Shown in pieces: positions 9,195 to 16,619 of a stretch of 34,993 nucleotides of DNA. Every line of letters starts with the position of its first letter. Positions within the stretch are counted from its first letter, which is position 1. The stretch comes from Marinomonas arctica (GTDB taxonomy: Bacteria; Pseudomonadota; Gammaproteobacteria; Pseudomonadales; Marinomonadaceae), in the NCBI RefSeq assembly GCF_003259225.1, contig NZ_QHJF01000043.1, positions 1-34,993 of the forward strand, given 5' to 3'. The translations under genes and the position numbers were made by a program. The notes under the pieces were generated by a model that searched no databases, was not told the DNA's origin, and was given only the letters and a program-made list of their open reading frames with translations.

Positions 9195-10492
9195 GCCAAG
9201 ACAGCAAGCAGGCGTATGAATCAATAGAGCAAGTGAGTAAGTCACAACGCGGTTTATTGATTATTTTGATTGCAGGTTTTATTGCATTTCTAGTCTGGTC
9301 GGCGGTGAGTCCGTTGGATGTGGTGAGTATGGCCAATGGTTCGGTAGAGCCAGTGAATAAAGTGCAAACGATTCAGCATTTAGAAGGCGGTATCGTGCGC
9401 AAAATTTTGGTGCAAGAAGGTCAACATGTGGTGAAAGGGGAAGCCTTGGTGGAACTGGAAACAACAAGCAGTGGCTCTTCTTACGGCGAAATGTTGTCGC
9501 GAGTGAATTCTCTCACAGCTGATAAAGTACGCTTGCAAGCGGAAGTACAAGGCGCAGATAAGCTGGTATTTGATGAAGCATTTGCGCAGGCGAACCCACA
9601 ATTGGTAACGCGTAGCGAGGCCTTGTTTTATGCCCGTCGTGATCAATTACTCAGTGCTTTGCAAGCTCAGCAAGAGGAGATGAATGTTCGTCAGCAAACT
9701 ATAAAAGAGATAGCCACACGTATCCAATTTAGTGAAGAGCGTTTGAAGCTGGTGAAGGAGCAAAATGCGATTGAGAAGGAACTGCTCAGTAATGCTCTGA
9801 GCAATCGTTATGACCATTTAAACAGTTTGAAAGAACTGAATCAGTTAGAAAGTGATATCGCGGAAGGTAAGGCCAGTTTGGCAAAGTCTAAGGCGTCTTT
9901 TGCGCAAGCGCAGAGCAATTTAAAGTCCATTCAGGACAAATACAATGAAGAAGTGAACGCGTCTTTGTCTGATACTCGCTCTCAGTTAGATGAAGGAATG
10001 CAGCGTCTTAAAAAATTCAAAGATAGCTTAGAAAGAACCGTATTGCGTGCGCCGATGGATGGCATTATTAAAAATCGTTATGTGGTGACCGAAGGCGGCG
10101 TGGTGGCGCCGGGTGGTACGGTGATCGATATGGTACCGGGCAAAGATGGATTGGTGGTGGAAGCGAAGTTACCGCCTCAGGATGTTGGTCATATTCAACA
10201 AGGTCAAGAGGCCTTTATTCAGTTGGCTTCTGGCGAGGCTAGCCATTATGGTCGTTTGACGGGGACGGTTGCCTCCATCAGTCCGGATACCATTACCACA
10301 GAAGAAGGCGAGGTGTATTACACTGTTCGTCTGATTCTTGATCAGGACTTTTTTCTAAAAGGTTCCAATCGTTATAAATTGTCTCCTGGGGTGTTGGTCA
10401 CCGCGGGTATTGTGACGGGACAGCGCAGTGTATTGGAATACATTTTGTCACCGTTTGTGCAATCTTTGCCCTTTGCTTTGTCTGAACGTTAA
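9191..10492 (+). CDS. HlyD-family membrane fusion protein (type I secretion adaptor)
   Basis: 433 residues. ATG 9191 is chosen over the in-frame GTG 9 nt upstream because GAGAAGGAG lies just before it and it overlaps the ABC stop as ATGA, a sign of translational coupling. A short cytoplasmic tail is followed by one membrane segment (LLIILIAGFIAFLVWSAVSP), a lipoyl-like half (TIQHLEGGIVRKILVQEGQ), a long coiled-coil region rich in Gln, Lys and Ala, and the second lipoyl half and beta barrel (RTVLRAPMDGIIKNRYV, then VVAPGGTVIDMVPG). This is the usual layout of HlyD/LapC/PrtE proteins, which bridge the ABC protein to a TolC-type channel in the periplasm. Confidence 0.93.
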   Translation: MSQDSKQAYESIEQVSKSQRGLLIILIAGFIAFLVWSAVSPLDVVSMANGSVEPVNKVQTIQHLEGGIVRKILVQEGQHVVKGEALVELETTSSGSSYGEMLSRVNSLTADKVRLQAEVQGADKLVFDEAFAQANPQLVTRSEALFYARRDQLLSALQAQQEEMNVRQQTIKEIATRIQFSEERLKLVKEQNAIEKELLSNALSNRYDHLNSLKELNQLESDIAEGKASLAKSKASFAQAQSNLKSIQDKYNEEVNASLSDTRSQLDEGMQRLKKFKDSLERTVLRAPMDGIIKNRYVVTEGGVVAPGGTVIDMVPGKDGLVVEAKLPPQDVGHIQQGQEAFIQLASGEASHYGRLTGTVASISPDTITTEEGEVYYTVRLILDQDFFLKGSNRYKLSPGVLVTAGIVTGQRSVLEYILSPFVQSLPFALSER

Positions 10493-10502
10493 GGAAGACT
10501 GT

Positions 10503-11105
10503 ATGGATAAGAATCTTCTTCGACAAGAAGTGAGCGTTTCGACGGTCGAGCGAGCTTTGCAAAAACATCAATCTCCACACGTTATATGGTTTACGGGCTT
10601 AAGTGGTGCTGGCAAATCCACTCTCGCCAATGCCCTTGAAGTGGCGTTGTTTGCTCGCGGCCACCACTCCTTTTTGCTTGATGGTGATAACCTTAGGCAT
10701 GGCTTGAATCAAGACCTCGGTTTTTCAGATACAGATCGAAGCGAGAATATTCGCCGAGTGGGTGAAGTGGCAAAGCTCTTTACTCAGGCAGGTCTTATTG
10801 TGATTACTGCCTTTATTTCTCCTTTTAAAGAAGAACGTGAATGGGTAAAAAACCTTGTTGGTCCATCCCAATTTACTGAAATTTATTTGAGCACTTCTCT
10901 TTCTGTATGTGAAAAAAGAGATGTTAAGGGGCTGTATCACAAAGCCCGAATGGGGGATTTGACCCAGTTTACGGGCATTGACTCACCTTATGACATTCCA
11001 GACAACGCCGATATTGATATTGATACCGCCGCTGTTTCTGTGGAAGAAAGTGTTGCTATCATTTTACAATATTTGCGTAGACATGATTTATTGGCTTTTG
11101 CTTAA
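10503..11105 (+). CDS. cysC: Adenylylsulfate (APS) kinase
   Basis: 200 residues. The start at 10503 has AAGGAAG 5 nt upstream, overlapping the HlyD stop; the in-frame ATG at 10428 lies inside hlyD and lacks this signal. Walker A is GLSGAGKST (32-40), followed by LLDGDNLRHGLNQDLGFS and VITAFISPFKEERE, the APS kinase hallmarks with the conserved Ser of FISPF. It phosphorylates APS to PAPS using ATP in the cytoplasm. No cysD, cysN or cysH is nearby, so this copy probably does not serve cysteine synthesis alone. Its place in a unit with a PAPS-using sulfotransferase suggests a dedicated PAPS supply. Confidence 0.95.
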   Translation: MDKNLLRQEVSVSTVERALQKHQSPHVIWFTGLSGAGKSTLANALEVALFARGHHSFLLDGDNLRHGLNQDLGFSDTDRSENIRRVGEVAKLFTQAGLIVITAFISPFKEEREWVKNLVGPSQFTEIYLSTSLSVCEKRDVKGLYHKARMGDLTQFTGIDSPYDIPDNADIDIDTAAVSVEESVAIILQYLRRHDLLAFA

Positions 11106-11133
11106 AGACTTTCTATGTCAAAGGTAACTGGAT

Positions 11134-11152
11134 AAAGGAGTCAGATTCCTTA
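11134..11152. terminator. Palindrome between convergent genes, possible bidirectional terminator
   Basis: AAAGGAGTCAGATTCCTTA is an imperfect palindrome (outer arms AAGGA/TCCTT) in the 76-nt gap between convergent cysC and the EamA gene. A nearly identical copy (18 of 19 bases) lies inverted at 17716-17734. There is no strong U tract, so the terminator role is tentative; it may equally be a dispersed repeat. Confidence 0.4.
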
Positions 11153-11181
11153 AACACAAAGGTTGGCTGATTAAATTAACG

Positions 11182-12138
11182 TTAGTCTGTATTTTTAAGG
11201 GATCTGTCTCTTTGGCTACTTTGTGTTGAAGCCATTAGGGTTGCTAATAAAATACAACCACCACCAATCATTTGAATGGTATTTAAGGATTCTCCTAGCC
11301 AAACAAAGGCAAAGAAAGCACCAAATGCGGGTTCAGATCCAGTGAGTAGAGCGACTCGTGATGGGGTGGTGTGTTTCACGCCAAAGTTTTGCGCAAATAA
11401 GGCGAAGACAGTGCAGAAGAGTGCGAGATAGAAGGCCGCTAGCCAAAAAGCTATGTTGGTTGGAAAGAGTTGCTCTATCGAATTGCCGTTGCTTAAAAAA
11501 ATCACTAAAGCACCAAGGGTAACCACATTGGCCTGAATGCTTGTGGTACTGAGTGCTGAGAGTGTTTTTCCTTTCAATAGCGTTTTTGTTGTGACGACCA
11601 TGCAAGCACGTAAAAACGCAGCGAGTAAAATACAGTAATCTCCCTTATTGAGCTCTAGAGAACGAATGTCAAAAGTGTTTGAGCTTGTGTTGTGTGTGGT
11701 CAGTAAAAAGACGCCGAACAATGATAATAGAGCAAACAAGATGATATGAGCACGGGGCAATTTTCGCTCTGTTATGGCTTCTACAAATGGTGTAATGAGT
11801 ATGCATAGGCTGATTAAAAATGCGGCTTTTGATGCTGTGGTGTGAAAGACGCCATAGATTTCCGCTAGGAAAATACACAATAAAATCCCCCCTGTCGGTA
11901 TGGCGTATTTCCAGTCTTTTGCTAATCCTGCCCGCCATTCTTTTATGAAAATAGGAGCCAGTAGCATTGAGGTTAAAGCAAACCGAATGACGATAAAAGC
12001 AAGCACACCAGTGTAGAGCAAGGCTTCTTTGGTGATGCCATAACTGGTCCCCCAAAAGAAAGCGGTTAATAAAAGTGATAATTCCGCCATGGGGAGTTTT
12101 GATAAGATGAATGGCGTGTTGAATGTTTTTGATAGCAT
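11182..12138 (-). CDS. EamA/DMT-family permease
   Basis: 318 residues with about ten hydrophobic segments in two EamA halves. The first half opens LLLTAFFWGTSYGITKEALL; the second contains ALLTGSEPAFGAFFAFVWLGE, the usual second-half signature. These inner-membrane proteins export or import metabolites such as amino acids; the substrate cannot be read here. The chosen ATG has only a weak GAGAA upstream; a second ATG 48 nt downstream (MAELSLL) is possible and would remove a non-hydrophobic extension. The gene diverges from a LysR regulator, which is its likely controller. Confidence 0.88.
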   Translation of the reverse strand: MLSKTFNTPFILSKLPMAELSLLLTAFFWGTSYGITKEALLYTGVLAFIVIRFALTSMLLAPIFIKEWRAGLAKDWKYAIPTGGILLCIFLAEIYGVFHTTASKAAFLISLCILITPFVEAITERKLPRAHIILFALLSLFGVFLLTTHNTSSNTFDIRSLELNKGDYCILLAAFLRACMVVTTKTLLKGKTLSALSTTSIQANVVTLGALVIFLSNGNSIEQLFPTNIAFWLAAFYLALFCTVFALFAQNFGVKHTTPSRVALLTGSEPAFGAFFAFVWLGESLNTIQMIGGGCILLATLMASTQSSQRDRSLKNTD

Positions 12139-12181
12139 GTTTTTCTCGATAATACAGGTGAGTGATGTGAGAAAGCATGCT
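12134..12181. promoter_or_regulatory. Imperfect inverted repeat in the EamA-LysR divergent region
   Basis: AGCATGTTTTTCTC (12134-12147) and GAGAAAGCATGCT (12169-12181) form an inverted repeat with one bulge. It covers the EamA start codon and lies in the 97-nt region between the divergent genes. It could bind the LysR product or shape the EamA mRNA. No clear -10/-35 pair was assigned. Confidence 0.35.
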
Positions 12182-12235
12182 AACTTGTGTTTATGTGAAA
12201 GATAATTGGCTCAATAATCAAAAGACTTATGACTC

Positions 12236-13153
12236 ATGGACACAAATAAACTGATTGCCTTGTTGCCTGATATGGCAGCGTTTGTTGCTGTGGTTGAAAC
12301 GGGCAGTTTTACTAAAGCCGCGCTGAAACTTGGTGTGACACCCTCTGGTGTGAGTCGACAGGTATCTCGAATGGAAACAGCTCTATCGGCCGTGTTGATA
12401 GAACGTACCACACGACAACAAACCATTACATTGGTGGGTAGAGCGGTGTATGAGCAGTGTCGTCAAATGTTAGACAGTGCAAAAGAAGCCGTTGTCGCCT
12501 CTGAAAATAATGCTAACGAGGCGTCCGGCCGTTTGCGTGTCGCAGCGCCAGATTCATTGGCAAGGGAAGTGTTAGAGCCCTTACTAATGGAGTTTATGAC
12601 TTTATATCCAGCGATTTCGTTACAGGTTAAGGTGACGGATTTGCGCGTTGACCCAGCGTATCAGAATCTGGATTTGGTGTTTTATGTCGCCGAAAAGCCG
12701 CATGAGCATTTGGTATGTAAAACGCTGGGTAGAGTTCGCTCTATCCTTTGTGCAAGCTCACGATATTTGGCAGAGTACGGCATACCAGACTCGCCAAGGG
12801 ACTTAGTAGATCACCTGTGTTTACCGCTTGGTTTGTTTGATAGTGATAATATTTGGTCGTTTACGCAAGGCACACACAAAGTCGTGGTGACAGTGGATGG
12901 GCGTTATATCAATAACGATGCCGAAATGCGATTAAAGGGGGTAAAGCAAGGCTTCGGCATTGCGCCTTTTCCGGATTTTGTTGTCCGAGAATCGTTAGAA
13001 AAAGGCGAAGTCGTTCAGGTGCTTGCAGATTGGCGGTTGAACAGCGATTTTCAAGGAGGCATTCACATGCAGTTTCCTGCGATGCGATTCATGCCCAATA
13101 AACTTCGAGTGTTTATCGATTTTATGGAAAAACGCTGGGCAGATTCCGTTTAA
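12236..13153 (+). CDS. LysR-family transcriptional regulator
   Basis: 305 residues. The N-terminal winged helix-turn-helix runs about 10-68 (FVAVVETGSFTKAALKLGV, then SGVSRQVSRMETALS). A LysR substrate-binding domain starts near RLRVAAPDSLAREVLEPLL and ends with FIDFMEKRW. It is divergent from the EamA permease, the common layout for a regulator and its target transporter. Its stop codon overlaps that of the convergent methionine aminopeptidase gene by 4 nt. The Shine-Dalgarno is weak (AAAAG). Effector unknown. Confidence 0.92.
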   Translation: MDTNKLIALLPDMAAFVAVVETGSFTKAALKLGVTPSGVSRQVSRMETALSAVLIERTTRQQTITLVGRAVYEQCRQMLDSAKEAVVASENNANEASGRLRVAAPDSLAREVLEPLLMEFMTLYPAISLQVKVTDLRVDPAYQNLDLVFYVAEKPHEHLVCKTLGRVRSILCASSRYLAEYGIPDSPRDLVDHLCLPLGLFDSDNIWSFTQGTHKVVVTVDGRYINNDAEMRLKGVKQGFGIAPFPDFVVRESLEKGEVVQVLADWRLNSDFQGGIHMQFPAMRFMPNKLRVFIDFMEKRWADSV

Positions 13154-13935
13154 GACTGCCCATATTGTAAGATTTCTTCGTCTCTCAAGGTCAGTACTTC
13201 ATAACCTGTCGAGGTGACCAAAATAGTATGTTCCCACTGCGCAGATAATTTCTTATCAGCGGTTACCACTGTCCAGCCGTCTTTTTTCGTTTTGGTTTTG
13301 GCTTTGCCTTGGTTGATCATGGGTTCAATGGTGAAGGTCATGCCTTCTTCCAATGTCATGCCTGTTCCTGCTTTACCGTAATGCAATATTTGCGGCTCTT
13401 CGTGCATTTCGCGGCCAATGCCATGACCACAATATTCTTTGACCACCGAATAGCCTTTGCTTTCTGCTAAGGTTTGAATCGCGGCGCCGATATCGCCCAA
13501 AGTTGCGCCAGGTTTTACTTTTTTGATTCCTGCCCACATCGCCTCATAGGTGGTTTTGACTAGGCGTTTGGCAATAGGGTTGGCGTCGCTCATGACATAC
13601 ATTTTGCTGGAATCGGCGATAAAGCCGTTCTTTTCTAGGGTGATGTCTAGATTGACGATGTCTTTTGCTTTGAGCCTTTGGTTGTCGCTTGGAACACCGT
13701 GACAAACGACTTCATTGATTGACGAGTTAAGCACAAATTCATAGCCGTATTGACCTAGACTCGCCGGTCTGGCACTGAGTTCATGCCGAATAAAGTCTTC
13801 AACTCTGTTGTTAATTTCTAAGGTTGAAACGCCTTCTTTGACAAAATCATCGAGCATATGAAATACGTGGGCTAATAACTTGCCAGACTCACGCATGAAG
13901 TCGATTTCAGCTGGGGTTTTGATCTGTACTTGCAT
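13150..13935 (-). CDS. map: Methionine aminopeptidase, type I
   Basis: 261 residues, the size of short type I enzymes. All five metal ligands are present at the E. coli numbering: D97 (NLDIT), D108 (IADSS), H171 (CGHGIG), E204 (FTIEPM) and E235 (AQWEHT). H79 of EVVCHGVP is also kept. It removes the initiator methionine from new proteins in the cytoplasm. It starts one nucleotide after the stop of the ParD-like gene, so the two are probably translationally coupled and share the promoter at 14175-14203. It is not beside rpsB or tsf, the usual place of the housekeeping copy, so it may be a second copy. Confidence 0.95.
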   Translation of the reverse strand: MQVQIKTPAEIDFMRESGKLLAHVFHMLDDFVKEGVSTLEINNRVEDFIRHELSARPASLGQYGYEFVLNSSINEVVCHGVPSDNQRLKAKDIVNLDITLEKNGFIADSSKMYVMSDANPIAKRLVKTTYEAMWAGIKKVKPGATLGDIGAAIQTLAESKGYSVVKEYCGHGIGREMHEEPQILHYGKAGTGMTLEEGMTFTIEPMINQGKAKTKTKKDGWTVVTADKKLSAQWEHTILVTSTGYEVLTLRDEEILQYGQS

Positions 13936-13936
13936 G

Positions 13937-14143
13937 TTATTTGACCGCTTTCAATGGTGTTTCTGTGTTGGCATTAGCCAGTTCATTGGCGATCAATTCA
14001 GAAAAGGTGAGGGTTGGGTTAAGCTCGGCTAAGCGTCCCATTTTTATCCAAAATTCGGCTTGCGCATTGATAGAGCGAGACATGACATGGCAGCTTTTGC
14101 GGATGTCGTCGTGAAGTTCGTCGGAGATTTTAATAATGCCCAT
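13937..14143 (-). CDS. ParD-like (ribbon-helix-helix type) small protein
   Basis: 68 residues, beginning MGIIKISDELHDDIRKS; the opening strand and helix resemble the ParD/Arc-MetJ DNA-binding fold. The middle reads SRSINAQAEFWIKMGRLAE, typical of the ParD-like family found beside map genes. ATG 14143 is chosen because the family begins there; an in-frame TTG at 14203 would give 88 residues, but it lies on the -35 box. The usual RelE/ParE-like toxin partner is missing; map takes its place. The perfect dyad just upstream suggests autoregulation. There is no clear Shine-Dalgarno. Confidence 0.8.
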   Translation of the reverse strand: MGIIKISDELHDDIRKSCHVMSRSINAQAEFWIKMGRLAELNPTLTFSELIANELANANTETPLKAVK

Positions 14144-14146
14144 GAG

Positions 14147-14203
14147 ATATGATCCATATATAGTGTGTATATGGATCATATATTCAGGGGTATGGCTTTT
14201 CAA
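14147..14203 (-). promoter_or_regulatory. Promoter and 14-bp dyad operator of the parD-like/map operon
   Basis: On the minus strand TTGAAA (14198-14203), a 17-nt spacer and TATGAT (14175-14180) form a near-consensus sigma-70 promoter. A perfect 14-bp inverted repeat, ATATGATCCATATA (14147-14160) with TATATGGATCATAT (14168-14181) and a 7-nt spacer, covers the -10 box and the first transcribed bases up to 3 nt before the start codon. This is the typical layout of an antitoxin-type autorepressor operator. The binding protein is inferred to be the ParD-like product. Confidence 0.78.
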
Positions 14204-14224
14204 GTGCTATTTATGGATTCGCTT

Positions 14225-15010
14225 TTAGTGGAACAAGTCTTTTATCAGCTTGATGCCTTGGTCTTGGCCGCCATTGTTATACGCATCTAATAACGCAGAA
14301 CCCAAGATGGCAATATCGGCTTTGCCGGTTAGCTGTTCTATCTGTTCACGGTGACGTAAGCCAAACCCTACGCCCATCGGAGCGCTAGCATGAGTTTTAA
14401 TTTCTGCTAGATAATCGTCCAGTACGTTCACCTTGCTCTTGCCTTCATGGACAGAGTGCCCGGTCACGCCAGACCGTGCAACACAATACAGGAAGCCACT
14501 TGCTTGGCCTGCCAGCATGGCTAAACGATCTTTTGGTGTCGCAGGCGTTACCAGCCAAACGGGATCGATACCGTTGGCTTTACAAGCTGCTTGATAGGTT
14601 GCTGCTTGTTCAATTGGCAGATCCGGTAGGATTAAGCCTAGAATATTTTCCTCTGCTGCGCGTTTGGCGAGCTTGTCTAAACCAAAGCGATACATGGGGT
14701 TTAGGTAGCTCATCAACACAATGCGGCTGTCAGGGAAGTTCTTTGCTAGCTTACCAAGCTGAGACAAGCAGGTTTCAACGTCTAACTTTTGCTCTAGTGC
14801 TTTATGACAAGCGGCAACAATACTTGGGCCGTCGGCAACGGGATCGGAAAAAGGAAATTGCACTTCGATGAAATCGACGCCTTCCTGCATTAATCTTTCC
14901 ATCCAGCTCAAGCTTTCTTCAACACTCGGGTAACCGTAAACCACATGCGTCATCGACAAAATAGGTTTTTGTTGGCGTTTCTGATGAATAAAATCCGCTA
15001 ACTGGCTCAT
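14225..15010 (-). CDS. trpA: Tryptophan synthase alpha chain
   Basis: 261 residues. The catalytic acids E49 (DFIEVQFPFSDP) and D60 (PVADGPS) fall at the E. coli/Salmonella positions. The barrel pattern continues with SYLNPMYRFG, LILPDLPIEQA and GVGFGLRHREQ. It cleaves indole-3-glycerol phosphate to indole and glyceraldehyde 3-phosphate and passes indole to TrpB. Its ATG overlaps the trpB stop by 4 nt, so the two are coupled. The strand IEVQFPFSDP is slightly unusual; most family members have IELG(I/V)PFSDP. Confidence 0.95.
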   Translation of the reverse strand: MSQLADFIHQKRQQKPILSMTHVVYGYPSVEESLSWMERLMQEGVDFIEVQFPFSDPVADGPSIVAACHKALEQKLDVETCLSQLGKLAKNFPDSRIVLMSYLNPMYRFGLDKLAKRAAEENILGLILPDLPIEQAATYQAACKANGIDPVWLVTPATPKDRLAMLAGQASGFLYCVARSGVTGHSVHEGKSKVNVLDDYLAEIKTHASAPMGVGFGLRHREQIEQLTGKADIAILGSALLDAYNNGGQDQGIKLIKDLFH

Positions 15011-16269
15011 GCGTTTTGCTCCTTATGGTCAGCGTGGTTAGTTGGGTAAGAAGCAAGATAATCGGTCAAAAACTGCGGGAAGGTTTCGTCTTGCACCGCT
15101 TTTGCTACGTTAAAGATGTCTTTGTCGCCGCGACCTGAAAGGTTGATGACAATCTTTGAGTCTTTTGGCAAGTTCGGTGCGTCTTTAAAGGCACCCGCTA
15201 ATGCATGGGACGATTCTAGCGCAGGAATGATGCCTTCTTTTTTCAGTAGAAGAGTGCAAGCGGCAATCACGTCATCGTCCATGGCGTAGGTCATCTTGAT
15301 GCGACCGATTTCCGCCAAATGGGCAATGATAGGGGAGACGCCAACGTAATCCAAACCGGCTGCAATAGAGTGTGTTTCTTGCAGCTGTCCAGCGTCATCT
15401 TGCAAAAACATGGTCGCAAAGCCTTGCGCGATACCAGGCTGTCCAAGATTGTGAGATAAGCGAATGGAATGCTCGCCAAGCTCCAAGCCTTTGCCGCCCG
15501 CTTCGACGCCGACCATTTCCACGTCTTTGTCATCGAGGAAAGGCAGGAATAAACCACACGCATTCGAACCACCACCAACGCAAGCGTATAGACGATCTGG
15601 GAATTGACCAAATTGTGCGACACTTTGTTCGCGAACTTCGTTGCCAATGACAGATTGAAAGTACGCCACCATTTCAGGGAAGGGCGCGCAACCACAGGAG
15701 GTGCCAATTAGGTAATGGCTTTCTTCATGACTAGAAGACCAGTCACGTAGCGCTTCATCTAATGCATCCCGTAGGGTTTGTGCGCCAGTAGTGACGGGCA
15801 CCACGGTTGCGCCAAGTTGTTTCATCCAGAAAACGTTTGGATACTGACGCTCAATGTCTTTTGCGCCCATGTAAATCGTACATTCAAGGCCCAAGCGTGC
15901 CGCGACAAGGGCAGTAGCGATACCATGCTGACCCGCGCCTGTTTCGGCAATCACACGTTTTTTACCCATACGCTTAACCAACAAACCTTGGCCAATCACG
16001 TTGTTCATCTTATGCGCGCCACTGTGGTTTAAATCTTCACGCTTAAGGTAAATTTGTGCGCCGCCAAAGTGTTCAGTCAGATTCGCGCAAAACGTCAATG
16101 GCGTAGGGCGGCCAGAAAACTGCTGCCATTGTTTATTAAGCTCAGCGAGAAACTCTGGATCGTTTTTGGCTTCTTCGAACGCATGTAGAATTTGCTGTTG
16201 GCTCGAATAAAGGATTTCAGGAATATAGCTACCGCCGTATTGCCCGTAGAAACCGTTCTCGCTTTGCAT
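15007..16269 (-). CDS. trpB: Tryptophan synthase beta chain (divergent member)
   Basis: 420 residues. The PLP lysine is K87 (HSGAHKMNN) and the catalytic acid E109 (AETGAGQHG). The phosphate-binding GGGSNA and ESSHALAGAF are also present. It condenses indole with serine to tryptophan in an alpha2-beta2 complex with TrpA. The loop usually read as GTAAGPHPYPTIV is GTSCGCAPFPEMV here, and HTGAHKINN reads HSGAHKMNN, so this is a divergent branch. AGGAG lies 6 nt before the ATG. A 21-bp dyad sits 26 nt upstream. The first nine codons and the leader are duplicated at 17739-17830. Confidence 0.93.
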   Translation of the reverse strand: MQSENGFYGQYGGSYIPEILYSSQQQILHAFEEAKNDPEFLAELNKQWQQFSGRPTPLTFCANLTEHFGGAQIYLKREDLNHSGAHKMNNVIGQGLLVKRMGKKRVIAETGAGQHGIATALVAARLGLECTIYMGAKDIERQYPNVFWMKQLGATVVPVTTGAQTLRDALDEALRDWSSSHEESHYLIGTSCGCAPFPEMVAYFQSVIGNEVREQSVAQFGQFPDRLYACVGGGSNACGLFLPFLDDKDVEMVGVEAGGKGLELGEHSIRLSHNLGQPGIAQGFATMFLQDDAGQLQETHSIAAGLDYVGVSPIIAHLAEIGRIKMTYAMDDDVIAACTLLLKKEGIIPALESSHALAGAFKDAPNLPKDSKIVINLSGRGDKDIFNVAKAVQDETFPQFLTDYLASYPTNHADHKEQNA

Positions 16270-16482
16270 GACTTGCTCCTAAATCTCTATTTATTTAACT
16301 ATACCGTTTAGTTAATTTAATCGAGTTTTTAGTAAGCGTCAAGGGGGGTGAAAAAACATTCCCTCCCCTTGTGTCTTTGAAGGGGAGAGCTAGGGAGAGG
16401 TTAAAAGGTTTTTATTTCGGTTTGTTGCGACAAAATCATTCAATCACACAGGGACAGAAGCGTTATCTCACCTTAATTTGTT
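16244..16482. repeat. Duplicated segment, copy 1 (trpB 5' end and leader)
   Basis: Sequence from the trpB 5' end (CCGTAGAAAC at 16244, including its ATG and Shine-Dalgarno), the dyad, and a box AGGGACAGAAGCG at 16450-16462 recurs with changes at 17739-17932. The two copies flank the DUF1016 gene as direct repeats about 1.45-1.5 kb apart. Only copy 1 is attached to a complete trpB. Confidence 0.75.
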
Positions 16483-16619
16483 ACCGACTATTTTTTTCGG
16501 TATGGTTGATATCTATTTTTTAAAGGTGTTTGGCATCACCTTTGCTGAAAGAATAAATGAACATAATTGGCTATTTTATTGTCCGCACACAAACAAGCAT
16601 CAAGCATGGAGGCTAGTGT
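16270..16619. other. 350-nt intergenic region between trpB and the DUF1016 gene
   Basis: Holds the divergent upstream regions of trpB and the nuclease gene. From left to right: trpB Shine-Dalgarno, dyad copy 1, a G-rich stretch AAGGGGGG near 16341, a hairpin CTCCCCTT (16363-16370)/AAGGGGAG (16380-16387), the AGGGACAGAAGCG box (16450-16462), and the GGAGG site of the next gene (16608-16612). No Trp-rich leader peptide and no RNA gene was seen. Confidence 0.6.
16295..16315. promoter_or_regulatory. Operator-like dyad upstream of trpB (copy 1)
   Basis: TTAACTA-TACCGTT-TAGTTAA: perfect 7-bp arms with a 7-nt spacer, ending 26 nt before the trpB start. On the trpB strand it includes a plausible -10 box TATAGT, so a bound repressor would block transcription. 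A second version with longer arms lies at 17796-17826. The length and symmetry fit a TetR-family operator, and a tetR gene lies at 19405. Confidence 0.6.

Noticed and set aside
10428..10502. Earlier ATG for the APS kinase inside hlyD
   Set aside because: It would add 25 residues foreign to CysC, has no Shine-Dalgarno and overlaps hlyD; ATG 10503 has AAGGAAG in place.
14144..14203. ParD-like protein starting at TTG 14203
   Set aside because: The -35 and -10 boxes and the operator would then be inside the coding region, and the family begins at MGIIKIS.
16270..16450. Tryptophan attenuator or leader peptide upstream of trpB
   Set aside because: No short reading frame with clustered Trp codons is seen, and the hairpins lie upstream of the probable trpB promoter rather than in its leader.
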